A stretch of DNA of 47,259 nt from Planctomycetota bacterium (GCA_030616775.1 JAUWWQ010000033.1:1-47259), one strand, 5' to 3'; counted from the first letter of the stretch, positions 26,082 through 34,707 are shown. Notes: generated by a model not told the origin, from the letters alone. Program-made: numbers and translations.

Positions 26082-27251
26082 ATGACTATTGATACGCAAT
26101 CTCAAACCTCTTTGCCCGCCAGTGGCGTTCGACCACCCGAGTTCGCGTCCGCCGTTCTGGACAGCTTGGACGTGGCTGTTCTGGTCGTCGATCGGAACGG
26201 GACCATTTGCTACCGCAACACAACGGGCGCGTCGTGGTTACCGGACGACCCCAACCTATCATCGGTGCTTAAAGAGGCGCGCTTTCTAGAGCCCTTTGAG
26301 GGTTGGTCTACCGAGCTGCCTCGGGTCATTGATGAAGGTCAAGCATTGCGGTTCGAGGCCGCCTTACGTCTGTCGGCCGGATCATCACCGGTGCTGGTTA
26401 CCGTCCGCTGCACTCCACTGCGCGAGCGCGGCTCGCAACCCGTCACCGGCGCCGTGATCCTGATCGAGGAAGGGCAAAGACAGGAGGCTGTCGAGGAAAG
26501 ACTGGAAGTGTCTAAACGATTGGCGTCGCTCGGCAAGCTGGCTACTCGCGTTGCCCATGAGTTGAACAACCCGTTGGACGGAATCCTGCGATACATCAAT
26601 CTGGCCATGCGGGTCGCTTCCGACGCCCCGGACTCCAAAGTGAAAGCCTACCTGGCCGAGTCTCGCATCGGGCTGATTCGCATGGTGCAGATTATCAGTG
26701 AACTGCTCGAATTCTCCCGGACTACCGACGGTGAGTTCGATGAGATGAACATCAATGAGGTAATCGAACAGGCCATCAAAAGCACCGCGTCCACTGCTGA
26801 TGCAAACGGCGTTGTCGTAGCCGCAGATTTCCACAACCAGGATATGCCTGCAGTTCGGGGGAGCCGGCTCTATCAAGTCTGCTGCAACCTGATCAAGAAC
26901 GCTGTCGACGCGATGCCCGACGGTGGGAGACTGTCGATCACCACCGGGCTGGTCGATGACCAGGTGATCATCCAGGTGTCCGACACCGGCGTGGGACTCC
27001 CCGAGCCCATCGAGCAGATCTTCAAGCCCTTTTTCACCACCAAAGAGGCGGGCAAGGGGACCGGGCTGGGGCTGGCCATCTGCAAGGATTTCATTGAAGA
27101 CATGCACGGTACCATCACTGCTGAACCGGCCGATGAAGGTGGCGCGGTCTTCACCGTGCGCATTCCAATGGAGGAGTGCCACCGCCCGTCACCACTGACG
27201 GCATCCACCGCCGACACGAAAGTCAGTGAACCGGCCAAACCGCCGCGCTGA
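26082..27251 (+). CDS. PAS-domain sensor histidine kinase
   Basis: 389 residues, no membrane helix, so probably cytosolic. A PAS-type sensor (AVLDSLDVAVLVVDRNGTICY, about residues 20-125) is followed by the HisKA dimerisation helix with phospho-acceptor His159 in RVAHELNNPLDGI. The ATPase domain shows the N box (CCNLIKNAVDAMPDGG), G1 (VSDTGVGLPEPI), F box (FKPFFTTKEAG) and G2 (KGTGLGLAIC). It lies 26 bases before the NtrC-type regulator gene, its obvious partner; together they form a sigma54-dependent two-component system whose signal is unknown. NtrB-like layout, but no glutamine-synthetase or nitrogen gene is close. Confidence 0.92.
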   Translation: MTIDTQSQTSLPASGVRPPEFASAVLDSLDVAVLVVDRNGTICYRNTTGASWLPDDPNLSSVLKEARFLEPFEGWSTELPRVIDEGQALRFEAALRLSAGSSPVLVTVRCTPLRERGSQPVTGAVILIEEGQRQEAVEERLEVSKRLASLGKLATRVAHELNNPLDGILRYINLAMRVASDAPDSKVKAYLAESRIGLIRMVQIISELLEFSRTTDGEFDEMNINEVIEQAIKSTASTADANGVVVAADFHNQDMPAVRGSRLYQVCCNLIKNAVDAMPDGGRLSITTGLVDDQVIIQVSDTGVGLPEPIEQIFKPFFTTKEAGKGTGLGLAICKDFIEDMHGTITAEPADEGGAVFTVRIPMEECHRPSPLTASTADTKVSEPAKPPR

Positions 27252-27277
27252 CCACCCACTGTCCGGGGAATGTCCTG

Positions 27278-28675
27278 ATGCCCACTATCGATACCCAAGC
27301 ACGCATCCTGGTCGTTGATGACGACCGGATCATCCTTGATTCGCTTAGTGAGTATCTGCGTCTCGAAGGCTATAACGTCGAGCCGGCCCTTTCATTCAGA
27401 GACGCCCTTCAGACCCTGGAACGTCAACCGGCTGATCTGATCATCACCGACGTCAACATGCCCGGTGGCAACGGCTTCGAGCTGCTCCACGTCGTGCGCA
27501 AGCGGTATACCCAGACAGTCGTCATCATGATGACCGGCTACGGCACGATCGAAAGTGCCGTCGAAGCCATCAAGATGGGGGCGTACGACTATTTGACCAA
27601 GCCGATCATCGATGACGAACTGAAGGTCTGTGTCGAACGGGCCATCAACCAGCAGGCCATCCTGCGGGAGAACCGGGTTCTCAAAGAGAGACTCGACCAG
27701 CGTTACGGTCTCGACGCCGTGTTGGGGCAGGACTATCGGATGCTCAAAGTCTTCGACCTGGTCGAAGCGGTGGCCGGTTCCAAGGTGACCGTGCTAATCC
27801 TGGGGCCTTCGGGCACCGGCAAGTCACTTATCGCGGAGGTCATTCACCAGCGAAGCGAACGTCGCAACCAGCCGTTTGTCGAGGTCAGTTGCGGGGCGAT
27901 CCCGGAAACGCTCTTGGAAAGCGAGCTGTTTGGCCACCTTCGCGGAGCCTTTACCGGGGCGGTGGCCAACAAGCCGGGTAAGTTCAAGGCCGCTGCGGGC
28001 GGTACCGTATTCCTCGACGAGGTCGCAGCCGCTTCGCCGGCCCTACAGGTCAAGCTGCTGCGCTTCCTGCAGTCGCACCAGTTTGAGCCGGTGGGAAGCA
28101 ACAAGACCGAGACCGTCGATGTACGCGTCATCCTGGCCAGCAACACGGACTTGGAGGCCGAGGTCCACGCCGGGCGATTCCGTGAAGACCTTTATTATCG
28201 CATCAACGTGGTCGCCATCGACATGCCGGCACTGTCCGAGCGCGTCAGCGATATACCCTTATTGGCCAGGCACTTCCTGGAGCGTTTCAGCGCCGATATG
28301 AAACGCGAGATCCTCGATTTTGAGGACCAGGCCATGCAGGTTCTTCAGGGCTATCACTGGCCCGGAAACGTCCGCGAGCTTGAAAACGCGGTGGAGCGCG
28401 CCGTCGTGCTGTGCAAGGGACACTATATTGGCACCGGAGACCTTCCGCCTAAGTTGACGGAACCATCCGCATCGCTACAGCCGGCTATCACGTATCAACC
28501 GGTGCCGTTGAAAGAAGCTTTGGAAGAACCGGAAAAACGCATCATCGAAGTCGCCCTTCGGTCCAACGGGTGGAACCGGCAACTGACCGCTCAGCAATTG
28601 GGCATCAATAGGACAACGCTCTATAAGAAAATGAAACGCTACGGCCTGGACGCCGAGCCGGTGCCACTGCGCTAG
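27278..28675 (+). CDS. Sigma54-dependent NtrC-family response regulator
   Basis: 465 residues: receiver domain with phospho-acceptor Asp58 (LIITDVNMPGG) and Lys in YLTKPI; AAA+ domain with Walker A GPSGTGKS (176-183), the sigma54-contact loop GAFTGA (223-228), Walker B GGTVFLDEVA and the arginine-finger region EDLYYRINVVAI; C-terminal Fis-type helix-turn-helix (LTAQQLGINRTTLYKKMKRYGL). All key parts are intact, so it should activate sigma54 promoters when phosphorylated by the kinase encoded just upstream. Target genes are unknown; the rocD-argF-arcC group downstream is a possible but unproven candidate. Confidence 0.95.
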   Translation: MPTIDTQARILVVDDDRIILDSLSEYLRLEGYNVEPALSFRDALQTLERQPADLIITDVNMPGGNGFELLHVVRKRYTQTVVIMMTGYGTIESAVEAIKMGAYDYLTKPIIDDELKVCVERAINQQAILRENRVLKERLDQRYGLDAVLGQDYRMLKVFDLVEAVAGSKVTVLILGPSGTGKSLIAEVIHQRSERRNQPFVEVSCGAIPETLLESELFGHLRGAFTGAVANKPGKFKAAAGGTVFLDEVAAASPALQVKLLRFLQSHQFEPVGSNKTETVDVRVILASNTDLEAEVHAGRFREDLYYRINVVAIDMPALSERVSDIPLLARHFLERFSADMKREILDFEDQAMQVLQGYHWPGNVRELENAVERAVVLCKGHYIGTGDLPPKLTEPSASLQPAITYQPVPLKEALEEPEKRIIEVALRSNGWNRQLTAQQLGINRTTLYKKMKRYGLDAEPVPLR

Positions 28676-29187
28676 ACCGAACCGCGCCTGGCCATTCCGT
28701 GCCGCCTGGGCATTCCGAACCGCGACCGTCAGGGAGCGGAAAGCACCCTATCCACACCGCGAGAGCCAGCGAGCAGCCACAACCTGATGCCACATCGCTG
28801 TCTGCGTCCCACAGCTCCGATGGGGCGGTCGCAACTATCCCTGGGCGCAGTCCGAGCACTGGCGGTGTCCCTCACCACACACCCCAGAGGGGCGGTGCCC
28901 CCAGGGGTCTATCGCCACGCTGGGACTCGGGTATTAGCGAGCCCATCCTTCTTCAGGTACGTTAAACCGCATCGAATCTTGCGCTGGAATGCTTAACATC
29001 TCCAGGGTGTCGCCTGGGTGGTATCTTCAGACGCATTGGGCTATACTCCCGCTCGGCCTGAGGCCAACGACGAATACTACTTGCGCCTCTGGTACCTGCG
29101 ATTGGGGTCCGCCGGCGGTGCCGGAACGATTCCGTGAACATACCCCGCCTGTGTACCGTCCCACGCATTGAAAAGTGAAGGTTTGCA
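28676..29187. other. Repeat-rich intergenic region between the regulator gene and rocD
   Basis: 512 bases with no credible gene. It holds gaaccgcgaccgtcaggg...gcgg (28717-28739), whose inverted copy is at 39264-39286. It also holds a perfect hairpin GGGGC-GGT-GCCCC (28889-28901) and a GGGACTCGGG block resembling the hairpin region near 44289. I saw no clear sigma54 (GG-N10-GC) or sigma70 promoter. Confidence 0.6.
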
Positions 29188-30417
29188 ATGAGCGTAGCAC
29201 CAACAATCGAGCCGACAGACATGACCGGTGATCAGCACATTAACCTGGTCGAGCGTTATGCAGCCCATAACTATCATCCGCTGCCGATCGTGGTCGCCAA
29301 GGCCGAGGGCGTTTGGGTCGAAGATGTCGAGGGCAAGCGGTACATGGACATGCTGGCGGCCTATTCGGCCATCAACTTCGGCCATTGTCACCCCGAGCTT
29401 GTAGCCGTTGCGAAAGAGCAGCTTAAACGAGTGACGCTTACCTCACGGGCCTTCCACAACGATCAGCTAGGCCCAATGTGCAAGGAGCTTGCCGACCTCT
29501 GCGGCATGGAGGCCGTCCTGCCCATGAATACCGGGGCGGAGGGCGTCGAGACGGCTATAAAAACCGCCCGCAAGTGGGGCTACATGAAAAAGGGCGTCCC
29601 CGAGGGCAAGGCCAAGATCATCTGCTGCGCCAACAACTTTCATGGCCGGACCACGACGATCATTAGCTTCAGCACCGATCCGGCATGCCGGGCCGGTTTC
29701 GGTCCGTTTACGCCGGGCTTCAAGATCATCAAGTACGGCGACATCGGGGCGCTTGACAGCGCGATTGACGACAACACCGTTGCCTTTCTGGTCGAGCCCA
29801 TTCAGGGTGAGGCCGGTATCCTGATTCCGCCGCCGGATTACCTTAAACAGGTGCGCGGACTGTGCACCGAGAAGAACGTGCTGTTTATCCTGGACGAGAT
29901 TCAGTCCGGCCTGGGACGCACCGGCACAACCTTCTGCTGCGACCATGAGGGAGTCAAACCGGACATTCTCGTTCTCGGCAAGGCCTTGGGCGGCGGCATC
30001 ATGCCGATTTCCGCCATCGTTTCGAGTCGTGAGATTCTGGGCGTCTTTAAGCCCGGCGATCACGGCAGCACGTTTGGCGGCAACCCGCTGGCCTGTGCGA
30101 TTGCCCGCAAGGTCATCGAAATCCTCAAGACCAACAAGTATCAGGACAACGCCAACCAGCAGGGCGAGTACCTCTTTGGCAAACTAAGGACGCTCAAGAC
30201 GAACAAGGTCAAGGATATTCGCGGTCGCGGGCTGTGGGTGGGCATAGAGTTCCACACCTCAGCCGGTAAGGCCCGGGAGTATTGCGAAGAGCTCATGCAT
30301 GAAGGGATGCTCTGCAAGGATACCCACGAGCAGGTCATGCGCCTGGCACCACCGTTGTGCATCACCAGGGACGAGATCGACTGGGCCTTCGAGCGACTGC
30401 AAAAGGTGTTGGCGTAG
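29188..30417 (+). CDS. rocD: Ornithine aminotransferase
   Basis: PLP enzyme that moves the delta-amino group of ornithine to 2-oxoglutarate, giving glutamate semialdehyde. Family marks: HNYHPLPIVVAKAEGVWVED near the start, MNTGAEGVETAIKTARKWGY, the PLP-binding ILDEIQSGLGRTG and the lysine in LVLGKALGGGIMPISA, then STFGGNPLACAIA. 409 residues is typical. AAGG lies 7 nt before the ATG. It is followed by argF and arcC on the same strand with gaps of about 120 and 80 bases, suggesting one pathway: citrulline or ornithine breakdown, or proline/arginine interconversion. Confidence 0.93.
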   Translation: MSVAPTIEPTDMTGDQHINLVERYAAHNYHPLPIVVAKAEGVWVEDVEGKRYMDMLAAYSAINFGHCHPELVAVAKEQLKRVTLTSRAFHNDQLGPMCKELADLCGMEAVLPMNTGAEGVETAIKTARKWGYMKKGVPEGKAKIICCANNFHGRTTTIISFSTDPACRAGFGPFTPGFKIIKYGDIGALDSAIDDNTVAFLVEPIQGEAGILIPPPDYLKQVRGLCTEKNVLFILDEIQSGLGRTGTTFCCDHEGVKPDILVLGKALGGGIMPISAIVSSREILGVFKPGDHGSTFGGNPLACAIARKVIEILKTNKYQDNANQQGEYLFGKLRTLKTNKVKDIRGRGLWVGIEFHTSAGKAREYCEELMHEGMLCKDTHEQVMRLAPPLCITRDEIDWAFERLQKVLA

Positions 30418-30453
30418 AGCAGGTATCTGTGACAGGCATTGCAACCTGTAAAA

Positions 30454-30477
30454 TGACCGACTGGAAAGTCGTTCCCA
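30454..30477. repeat. Interspersed repeat copy before argF
   Basis: tgaccgactggaaagtcg followed by t/gtccca; the same block occurs at 25990-26013. The inner part is an inverted repeat (GACT-GGAA-AGTC). Confidence 0.75.
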
Positions 30478-30537
30478 CAGATGTGTGTTGCCGCGACTAC
30501 AATCCTCGCGGATTTATTTTTGGCGGAGTGTTGACAG

Positions 30538-31467
30538 GTGACTGCTGATCTCAAAGGCCGCAACTTTATATCAATGTTGGATTTCTCCAAGGAAGAGATC
30601 CTTACAGTTCTGGACACCGCTAAGCGGATGCGAACCGAAGGATATGGCGCGGAATCGTTGCCGCTGAAAGGCAAGACCCTGGCCATGGTCTTTCAGAAAC
30701 CCTCGCTTCGCACCCGGGTCTCGTTTGAGACCGGAATGACCAAGCTCGGCGGGCATGCAATCTACCTGGCTCCGAGCGACATCAGCCTGGGGAAGCGCGA
30801 GATCACCGAGGACATAGCCATCGTGCTGTCGCGCTACGCCGACATCATCATGGCCCGCGTTTTCGGCCATGACGTCGTAGACGAGCTAGCGAAGTACGCG
30901 ACGGTACCCGTAATCAACGGGCTGAGTGATTTCGAGCATCCCTGTCAGGTGCTTGCCGACTTCCAAACCATCCTGGAGCGCAAGGGCAGGCTGGAAGGCC
31001 TCAAAGCCTGCTATATCGGCGATGGAAATAACGTCGCCCATTCGCTGATGTTCGGTGCGGCCAGGATGGGCATGCACATGACCATCATTACGCCTCCGGG
31101 GTATGAGCCCAAGCAAGAGGTCGCAAAAAGGTCGATCGAAGTAGCGGCGTCGACAGGTTCCAAGATCACCGTGTCGAATGACTTGAGCGCCGCCGCCGGT
31201 GCGGAAGTTCTGTATACCGATGTCTGGGCGTCGATGGGGCAGGAAGGCGAGGTTGCCCAGCGTAAGAAGCTGTTCACGAAATACCGCATCGACGCCGAGA
31301 CAGTCAGTATGGCCAATCCGGATGCGATTATTCTCCATTGTCTACCGGCCCACTACGGCGAAGAGATCGACTATCGGACCTCGCGGCTGCCCAACTCCGT
31401 CATCTTTGATCAGGCTGAAAACCGCATGCACGCCCAGAACGCATTGATGGTTCATCTGGCGGGCTGA
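30538..31467 (+). CDS. argF: Ornithine carbamoyltransferase
   Basis: Catalyses ornithine + carbamoyl phosphate to citrulline, reversible and usable for catabolism. The carbamoyl-phosphate site KPSLRTRVSFE, the HPCQ motif (FEHPCQVLADFQ) and HCLPAH near the C-terminus are intact. 309 residues. The start GTG at 30538 has only a weak ribosome site. It sits between rocD and the carbamate kinase gene, the arrangement expected for a catabolic (ArcB-like) role, but anabolic and catabolic enzymes cannot be told apart by eye, so I keep the neutral symbol. Confidence 0.93.
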   Translation: MTADLKGRNFISMLDFSKEEILTVLDTAKRMRTEGYGAESLPLKGKTLAMVFQKPSLRTRVSFETGMTKLGGHAIYLAPSDISLGKREITEDIAIVLSRYADIIMARVFGHDVVDELAKYATVPVINGLSDFEHPCQVLADFQTILERKGRLEGLKACYIGDGNNVAHSLMFGAARMGMHMTIITPPGYEPKQEVAKRSIEVAASTGSKITVSNDLSAAAGAEVLYTDVWASMGQEGEVAQRKKLFTKYRIDAETVSMANPDAIILHCLPAHYGEEIDYRTSRLPNSVIFDQAENRMHAQNALMVHLAG

Positions 31468-31549
31468 CCCACTGGTGTATAATGGGGCGGTTAGGCCCCA
31501 GACATGCCGAATGATAAGTGTTCGCCGGCGGCGAACGCAGGATGTGCCT

Positions 31550-32509
31550 ATGGCAGATAGACCATTGATTGTCGCAGCACTCGGTGGCAACGCCATTTCC
31601 CGACCGGATGAGGAGGGCGATGTTGACCAGCAGTTCGCCAATTCGCGCATGACAGCCAAGGCGCTGGCCGACCTCGTCCAAGAGGGGCATCAGCTTGTCA
31701 TCACGCACGGCAACGGCCCGCAGATCGGCAACTTCCTGCTTCGCAACGAAGCCGCCGCCGGCATCATATATCCGCTGCCCATGGAGGTAGCCGTGGCCCA
31801 CGTCCAAGGCGGCATGGGCTACATGATAGCCCAGACCCTTATGAACGAACTTGCCAGCCGTGGAAACAATGCGGTCATCACGACGATCATCACGAACGTA
31901 CTCGTTGATCGCGATGATCCTTCATTTCGTAATCCGACGAAGCCAATCGGTAGGATGCTCACCAAAAATGACGCCGAGCGCCTTGCCAGACAAGAGGGCT
32001 GGACGATCAAGGAGATGGCCCCGGGCCGGTACCGGCGCGTGGTGCCCTCGCCGTGTCCCAAGCGGATCATGGAGATAGAGAACATTCGCCACGCGGTAGA
32101 GGCCGGCGACCTGCTGGTTGCCTGCGGCGGAGGCGGCATCCCGGTCGTGCGTGATCCGCAGAAGGGGCTCTGCGGGTTGGCGGCAGTGATCGACAAGGAC
32201 CTGGCCAGTGCTTTGCTCGCTGCCGAGCTAAGCGCCGACATGATGATGAACCTTACCAACGTCGATCGGGTCAGCATCAACTTCGGCAAGCCTGATGAGC
32301 AGCCCATCGACCGGATGACCGTTGAGCAGGCTCGCCGCTGGATGGACGAGGGGCAATTTCCACCCGGTTCCATGGGGCCGAAGGTTCAGGGGGCGATCGA
32401 CTTTCTCAGCAGTGTGGCCGGCGACAACGCCCGGGTCATCATCGGCCCGCTCGACCGGGCGACCGACGCCGTGGCCGGCCGCATCGGCACCTGCATCACA
32501 AAGTGGTGA
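31550..32509 (+). CDS. arcC: Carbamate kinase
   Basis: Transfers the phosphate of carbamoyl phosphate to ADP, releasing carbamate (ammonia and CO2). Motifs: IVAALGGNAI at the start, ITHGNGPQIGN, PMEVAVAHVQGGMGYM, VACGGGGIPVV, AVIDKDLASALLA and GSMGPKVQGA. 319 residues from the ATG at 31550, which has AGGA 8 nt upstream; the frame is open further upstream but the extra residues are not family-like. A TATAAT and a hairpin (TGGGGC-GGTTAG-GCCCCA) lie between argF and this gene, so a second internal start of transcription is possible. No arginine deiminase gene is present in the window. Confidence 0.94.
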   Translation: MADRPLIVAALGGNAISRPDEEGDVDQQFANSRMTAKALADLVQEGHQLVITHGNGPQIGNFLLRNEAAAGIIYPLPMEVAVAHVQGGMGYMIAQTLMNELASRGNNAVITTIITNVLVDRDDPSFRNPTKPIGRMLTKNDAERLARQEGWTIKEMAPGRYRRVVPSPCPKRIMEIENIRHAVEAGDLLVACGGGGIPVVRDPQKGLCGLAAVIDKDLASALLAAELSADMMMNLTNVDRVSINFGKPDEQPIDRMTVEQARRWMDEGQFPPGSMGPKVQGAIDFLSSVAGDNARVIIGPLDRATDAVAGRIGTCITKW

Positions 32510-32661
32510 TCACAACCCGCAGAGCTGACGTAGTACTAAGCGTCTACAAGCTCCCGAACCGCCCTGGATCGGGGCAGGTGAGTTATGGGGCCTTTGAGTA
32601 TACTGATTCCTCTGTGGGAGGTGCTTGACGTGGGTCTTGCAGTTATCCGGAGAGAAAGATC

Positions 32662-32829
32662 GTGACCGGAAAACTCGTTTGGGCTTTTGCGTTGATACCA
32701 CTGGCCGGGGTGGGTTTGAAGCTGGCTTATTGTTGAGGCCACCCTCTTGACTTGCTCGGTACGGGCATGGTCATCGCTGGTTTGCCCCTCGTGATCGGCC
32801 TCTCGATGAGATCAAGAGACCGTAAGTAA
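32662..32829 (+). CDS. Small two-helix membrane protein with an in-frame TGA
   Basis: The frame opens at GTG 32662, with GGAGAGA upstream. It reads MTGKLVWAFALIPLAGVGLK + LAYC, then TGA (32734-32736), then in the same frame GHPLDLLGTGMVIAGLPLVI + GLSMRSRDRK and TAA. Both halves are hydrophobic helices, the second ending in a basic anchor, so they look like one 55-residue protein with two membrane segments. The stop follows a Cys. About 21 nt after the TGA a hairpin TGCTC-GGTAC-GGGCA (32753-32767) has the loop composition and spacing of a bacterial SECIS element. Selenocysteine, a nonsense mutation and two chance short frames are the alternatives. A 26-codon frame (32585-32665) overlaps the start by GTGA. 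Confidence 0.35.
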
Positions 32830-32916
32830 CGCCGCGCGTGGGTGCCCCGACTACGCAATCGCGAGGGACACAGCGTCACGTATGGCGCGTGTCGCCACAT
32901 CGGCGCGTCAGAACCG

Positions 32917-33663
32917 CTATAGGCCCACCTTAATAGCTGCACCACACACAAGCACGACGAACCCCGCCAAAGCATGACCATATCGCTCGAAGCGGGTAAA
33001 CGCCATGCGCCCCACAGTGGCGTGCGCCATCACCACTATGGTAACCATCGTGGCGATCGTCGTGGTGCCAAATATCGCCGTGACCAGAACCACGTGCCAC
33101 ATTTGGCCCTTGGCGGCCGGATACATGAGTAACGGAATCAGCGGTTCGCAGGGGCCGAATAGGAAAATGGTAAAGAGCACCCAGGGAGTCATTGAACCGG
33201 TCCGTACGGTTCCGGGGCCGTGTTCGGACGCGGAGGAATCCGTTTGCTGATGGACGTGAACGTGCCCGCCGGCGTGCACGTGCCTGTGGGCATGGATGAC
33301 GCCGTCCACGTGGGCATGCGGGTGTGCATGTGGCTTATTGCGGATGGCCCGGCGCACGCCCCACACGAAGTAGACCAGCCCGAATGTCAAAAGCAGCCAG
33401 CCTGCAAGATCACCCCGGAGACCTTCGATGGCCTCGAGCTTCAGGAGGGCCACGCCGAATGCAATGCCGATAACTCCCAATGCGACGGAGCTGAGCACGT
33501 GGGCTATCCCACACACCAGAGTAATGATTACGGTCTTGGCGAGCGACCAGCCGCCAACCCGCGACATGGCTACAAACGGCAAATAGTGGTCGGGTCCCAG
33601 AACAGTATGAAGAAACCCGATCGACGCGGCTGTACCGCACAGAAGTGTAATGCCCTCAATCAT
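32917..33663 (-). CDS. NicO/UreH-like membrane metal transporter with histidine-rich loop
   Basis: About 248 residues with six predicted membrane helices. The first helix carries HTVLGPDHYLPFVAMSRVGGW, the H...GPDH motif of nickel/cobalt efflux and UreH-like transporters. Between helices 3 and 4 a loop holds eleven histidines in about 30 residues (PHAHPHAHVDGVIHAHRHVH...), a likely metal buffer. The next helix begins MTPWVLFTIFLFGPCEPLIP. Export or import of nickel, cobalt or a similar ion is inferred. The ATG at 33663 has GGGGA 9 nt upstream; a TTG at 33678 is a possible alternative. No urease or hydrogenase genes are adjacent. Confidence 0.82.
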   Translation of the reverse strand: MIEGITLLCGTAASIGFLHTVLGPDHYLPFVAMSRVGGWSLAKTVIITLVCGIAHVLSSVALGVIGIAFGVALLKLEAIEGLRGDLAGWLLLTFGLVYFVWGVRRAIRNKPHAHPHAHVDGVIHAHRHVHAGGHVHVHQQTDSSASEHGPGTVRTGSMTPWVLFTIFLFGPCEPLIPLLMYPAAKGQMWHVVLVTAIFGTTTIATMVTIVVMAHATVGRMAFTRFERYGHALAGFVVLVCGAAIKVGL

Positions 33664-33764
33664 GTCTTCATTCCCCAAGCCGCCCTTCTGATCGCAGGTA
33701 GTGTAGCACCATTGGCAACTGCCGCACCCGCATCAGGCAGCAGCCCAAATGGCTGACACGACGC

Positions 33765-34235
33765 TCACTCGAACTGGGCGCCGCATACAGGACAGTACAG
33801 CTTACCATCTTGCCTCTCCAAGGGCACCCACCGGCCGCGACACGTTGCCGAGTTGCACCGTCGCGCCTGTGCGCCGGTTCTCTTCTGACATTTCGGACAG
33901 TCAACGGGAAATTCCCGATAGCCAAACTCGCGATGAATCACAAAGTGATGCCGGCAGTCTGGATTGGTACAGACAACGTGGAAGTCGGCCGTCTTAGCCT
34001 GGGGTCTCACGGTGGCAGGCGGTGCGATCGTTCCCGCAACTTGGGAAGCTCCCCATAGTAACACAACAGCGCCCAAACCGTAGACCGCGTACCGGACCGC
34101 TGTCGTCTGCCAGATCAAGGCCGGTTCCTCCCGCACGGCCTCTACCCAATCCTTGAGGTGCTGCCGGACAACCGGTACTTGCCCTCGAAGCAAGTGAAAC
34201 CACTCTACAAACCGGTTCGGCTCTTCCTGCGCCAT
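33765..34235 (-). CDS. Membrane-anchored zinc-ribbon protein
   Basis: 156 residues. One membrane helix (AVRYAVYGLGAVVLLWGASQV, about residues 46-66) is followed by a periplasmic or cytoplasmic part with several CxxC-type pairs: VCTNPDCRHHF, DCPKCQKRTG, RRCNSATCRGRW and YCPVCGAQFE, i.e. two zinc ribbons in series. The N-terminus (MAQEEPNRFVEWFHLLRGQ) is amphipathic. TAGG lies 5 nt before the ATG. I do not recognise a named family. It is next to and on the same strand as the NicO-like gene, with 101 bases between them. Confidence 0.7.
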   Translation of the reverse strand: MAQEEPNRFVEWFHLLRGQVPVVRQHLKDWVEAVREEPALIWQTTAVRYAVYGLGAVVLLWGASQVAGTIAPPATVRPQAKTADFHVVCTNPDCRHHFVIHREFGYREFPVDCPKCQKRTGAQARRCNSATCRGRWVPLERQDGKLYCPVCGAQFE

Positions 34236-34672
34236 AGCAGCCTACCCTTCGGTTCGCCCATGCATCCTAGACCATGCTAACCGATCTGCATTCCTGGTTG
34301 GTCGTATTCGGTGGGATACGCTGTGAAAAACGGGGCTGACCGGCGAGCACCGCATGATGCGTGTGTCCCCGGCTAGCCCCGCGGCGCGTGGGTACCACAT
34401 AAGCATACGTGTGGCATGTCCATCGCGGGTAGGCCCAACTCGCTAACCTATGTCTGACAGGGAGGTTACATCGCACCAAGCCCTGACGACACATGGTGCG
34501 CGGTGTCTGTGCCAGCTTGGCGAGTCCGATTGAGCGCCCCGGATCGGAACATACGCAGGCGAAGCTTGACGGTCTGGGTTCCGTAAACACGCTGCTACTT
34601 TAGTCGATCTAACTTCTTGTAAATACGAACCTTATGGAACCGTGAGCTGTGTGATTAACAAGAATCTGATCG
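34236..34672. other. Intergenic region upstream of the pyrK leader
   Basis: About 440 bases without a credible gene. It is less GC-rich near 34600-34670. The downstream edge is the promoter of the pyrK leader. The upstream part must hold the start region of the zinc-ribbon gene transcript. Confidence 0.4.
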
Positions 34673-34701
34673 TTGACAGCCGGGAGTATCTGGGCTAGAA
34701 A
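34673..34701 (+). promoter_or_regulatory. Sigma70-type promoter of the pyrK leader RNA
   Basis: Perfect TTGACA (34673-34678), 17-base spacer, TAGAAA (34696-34701). Transcription would start near 34708. Confidence 0.5.
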
Positions 34702-34707
34702 AGCAGG

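Noticed and set aside
32734-32736. TGA reassignment to an amino acid genome-wide, suggested by two in-frame TGA codons (32734 and 46136)
   Set aside because: TGA is clearly used as a stop elsewhere, for example at the korA end (ATGA overlap) and at the end of the papain-like protease gene, so a changed genetic code is excluded.
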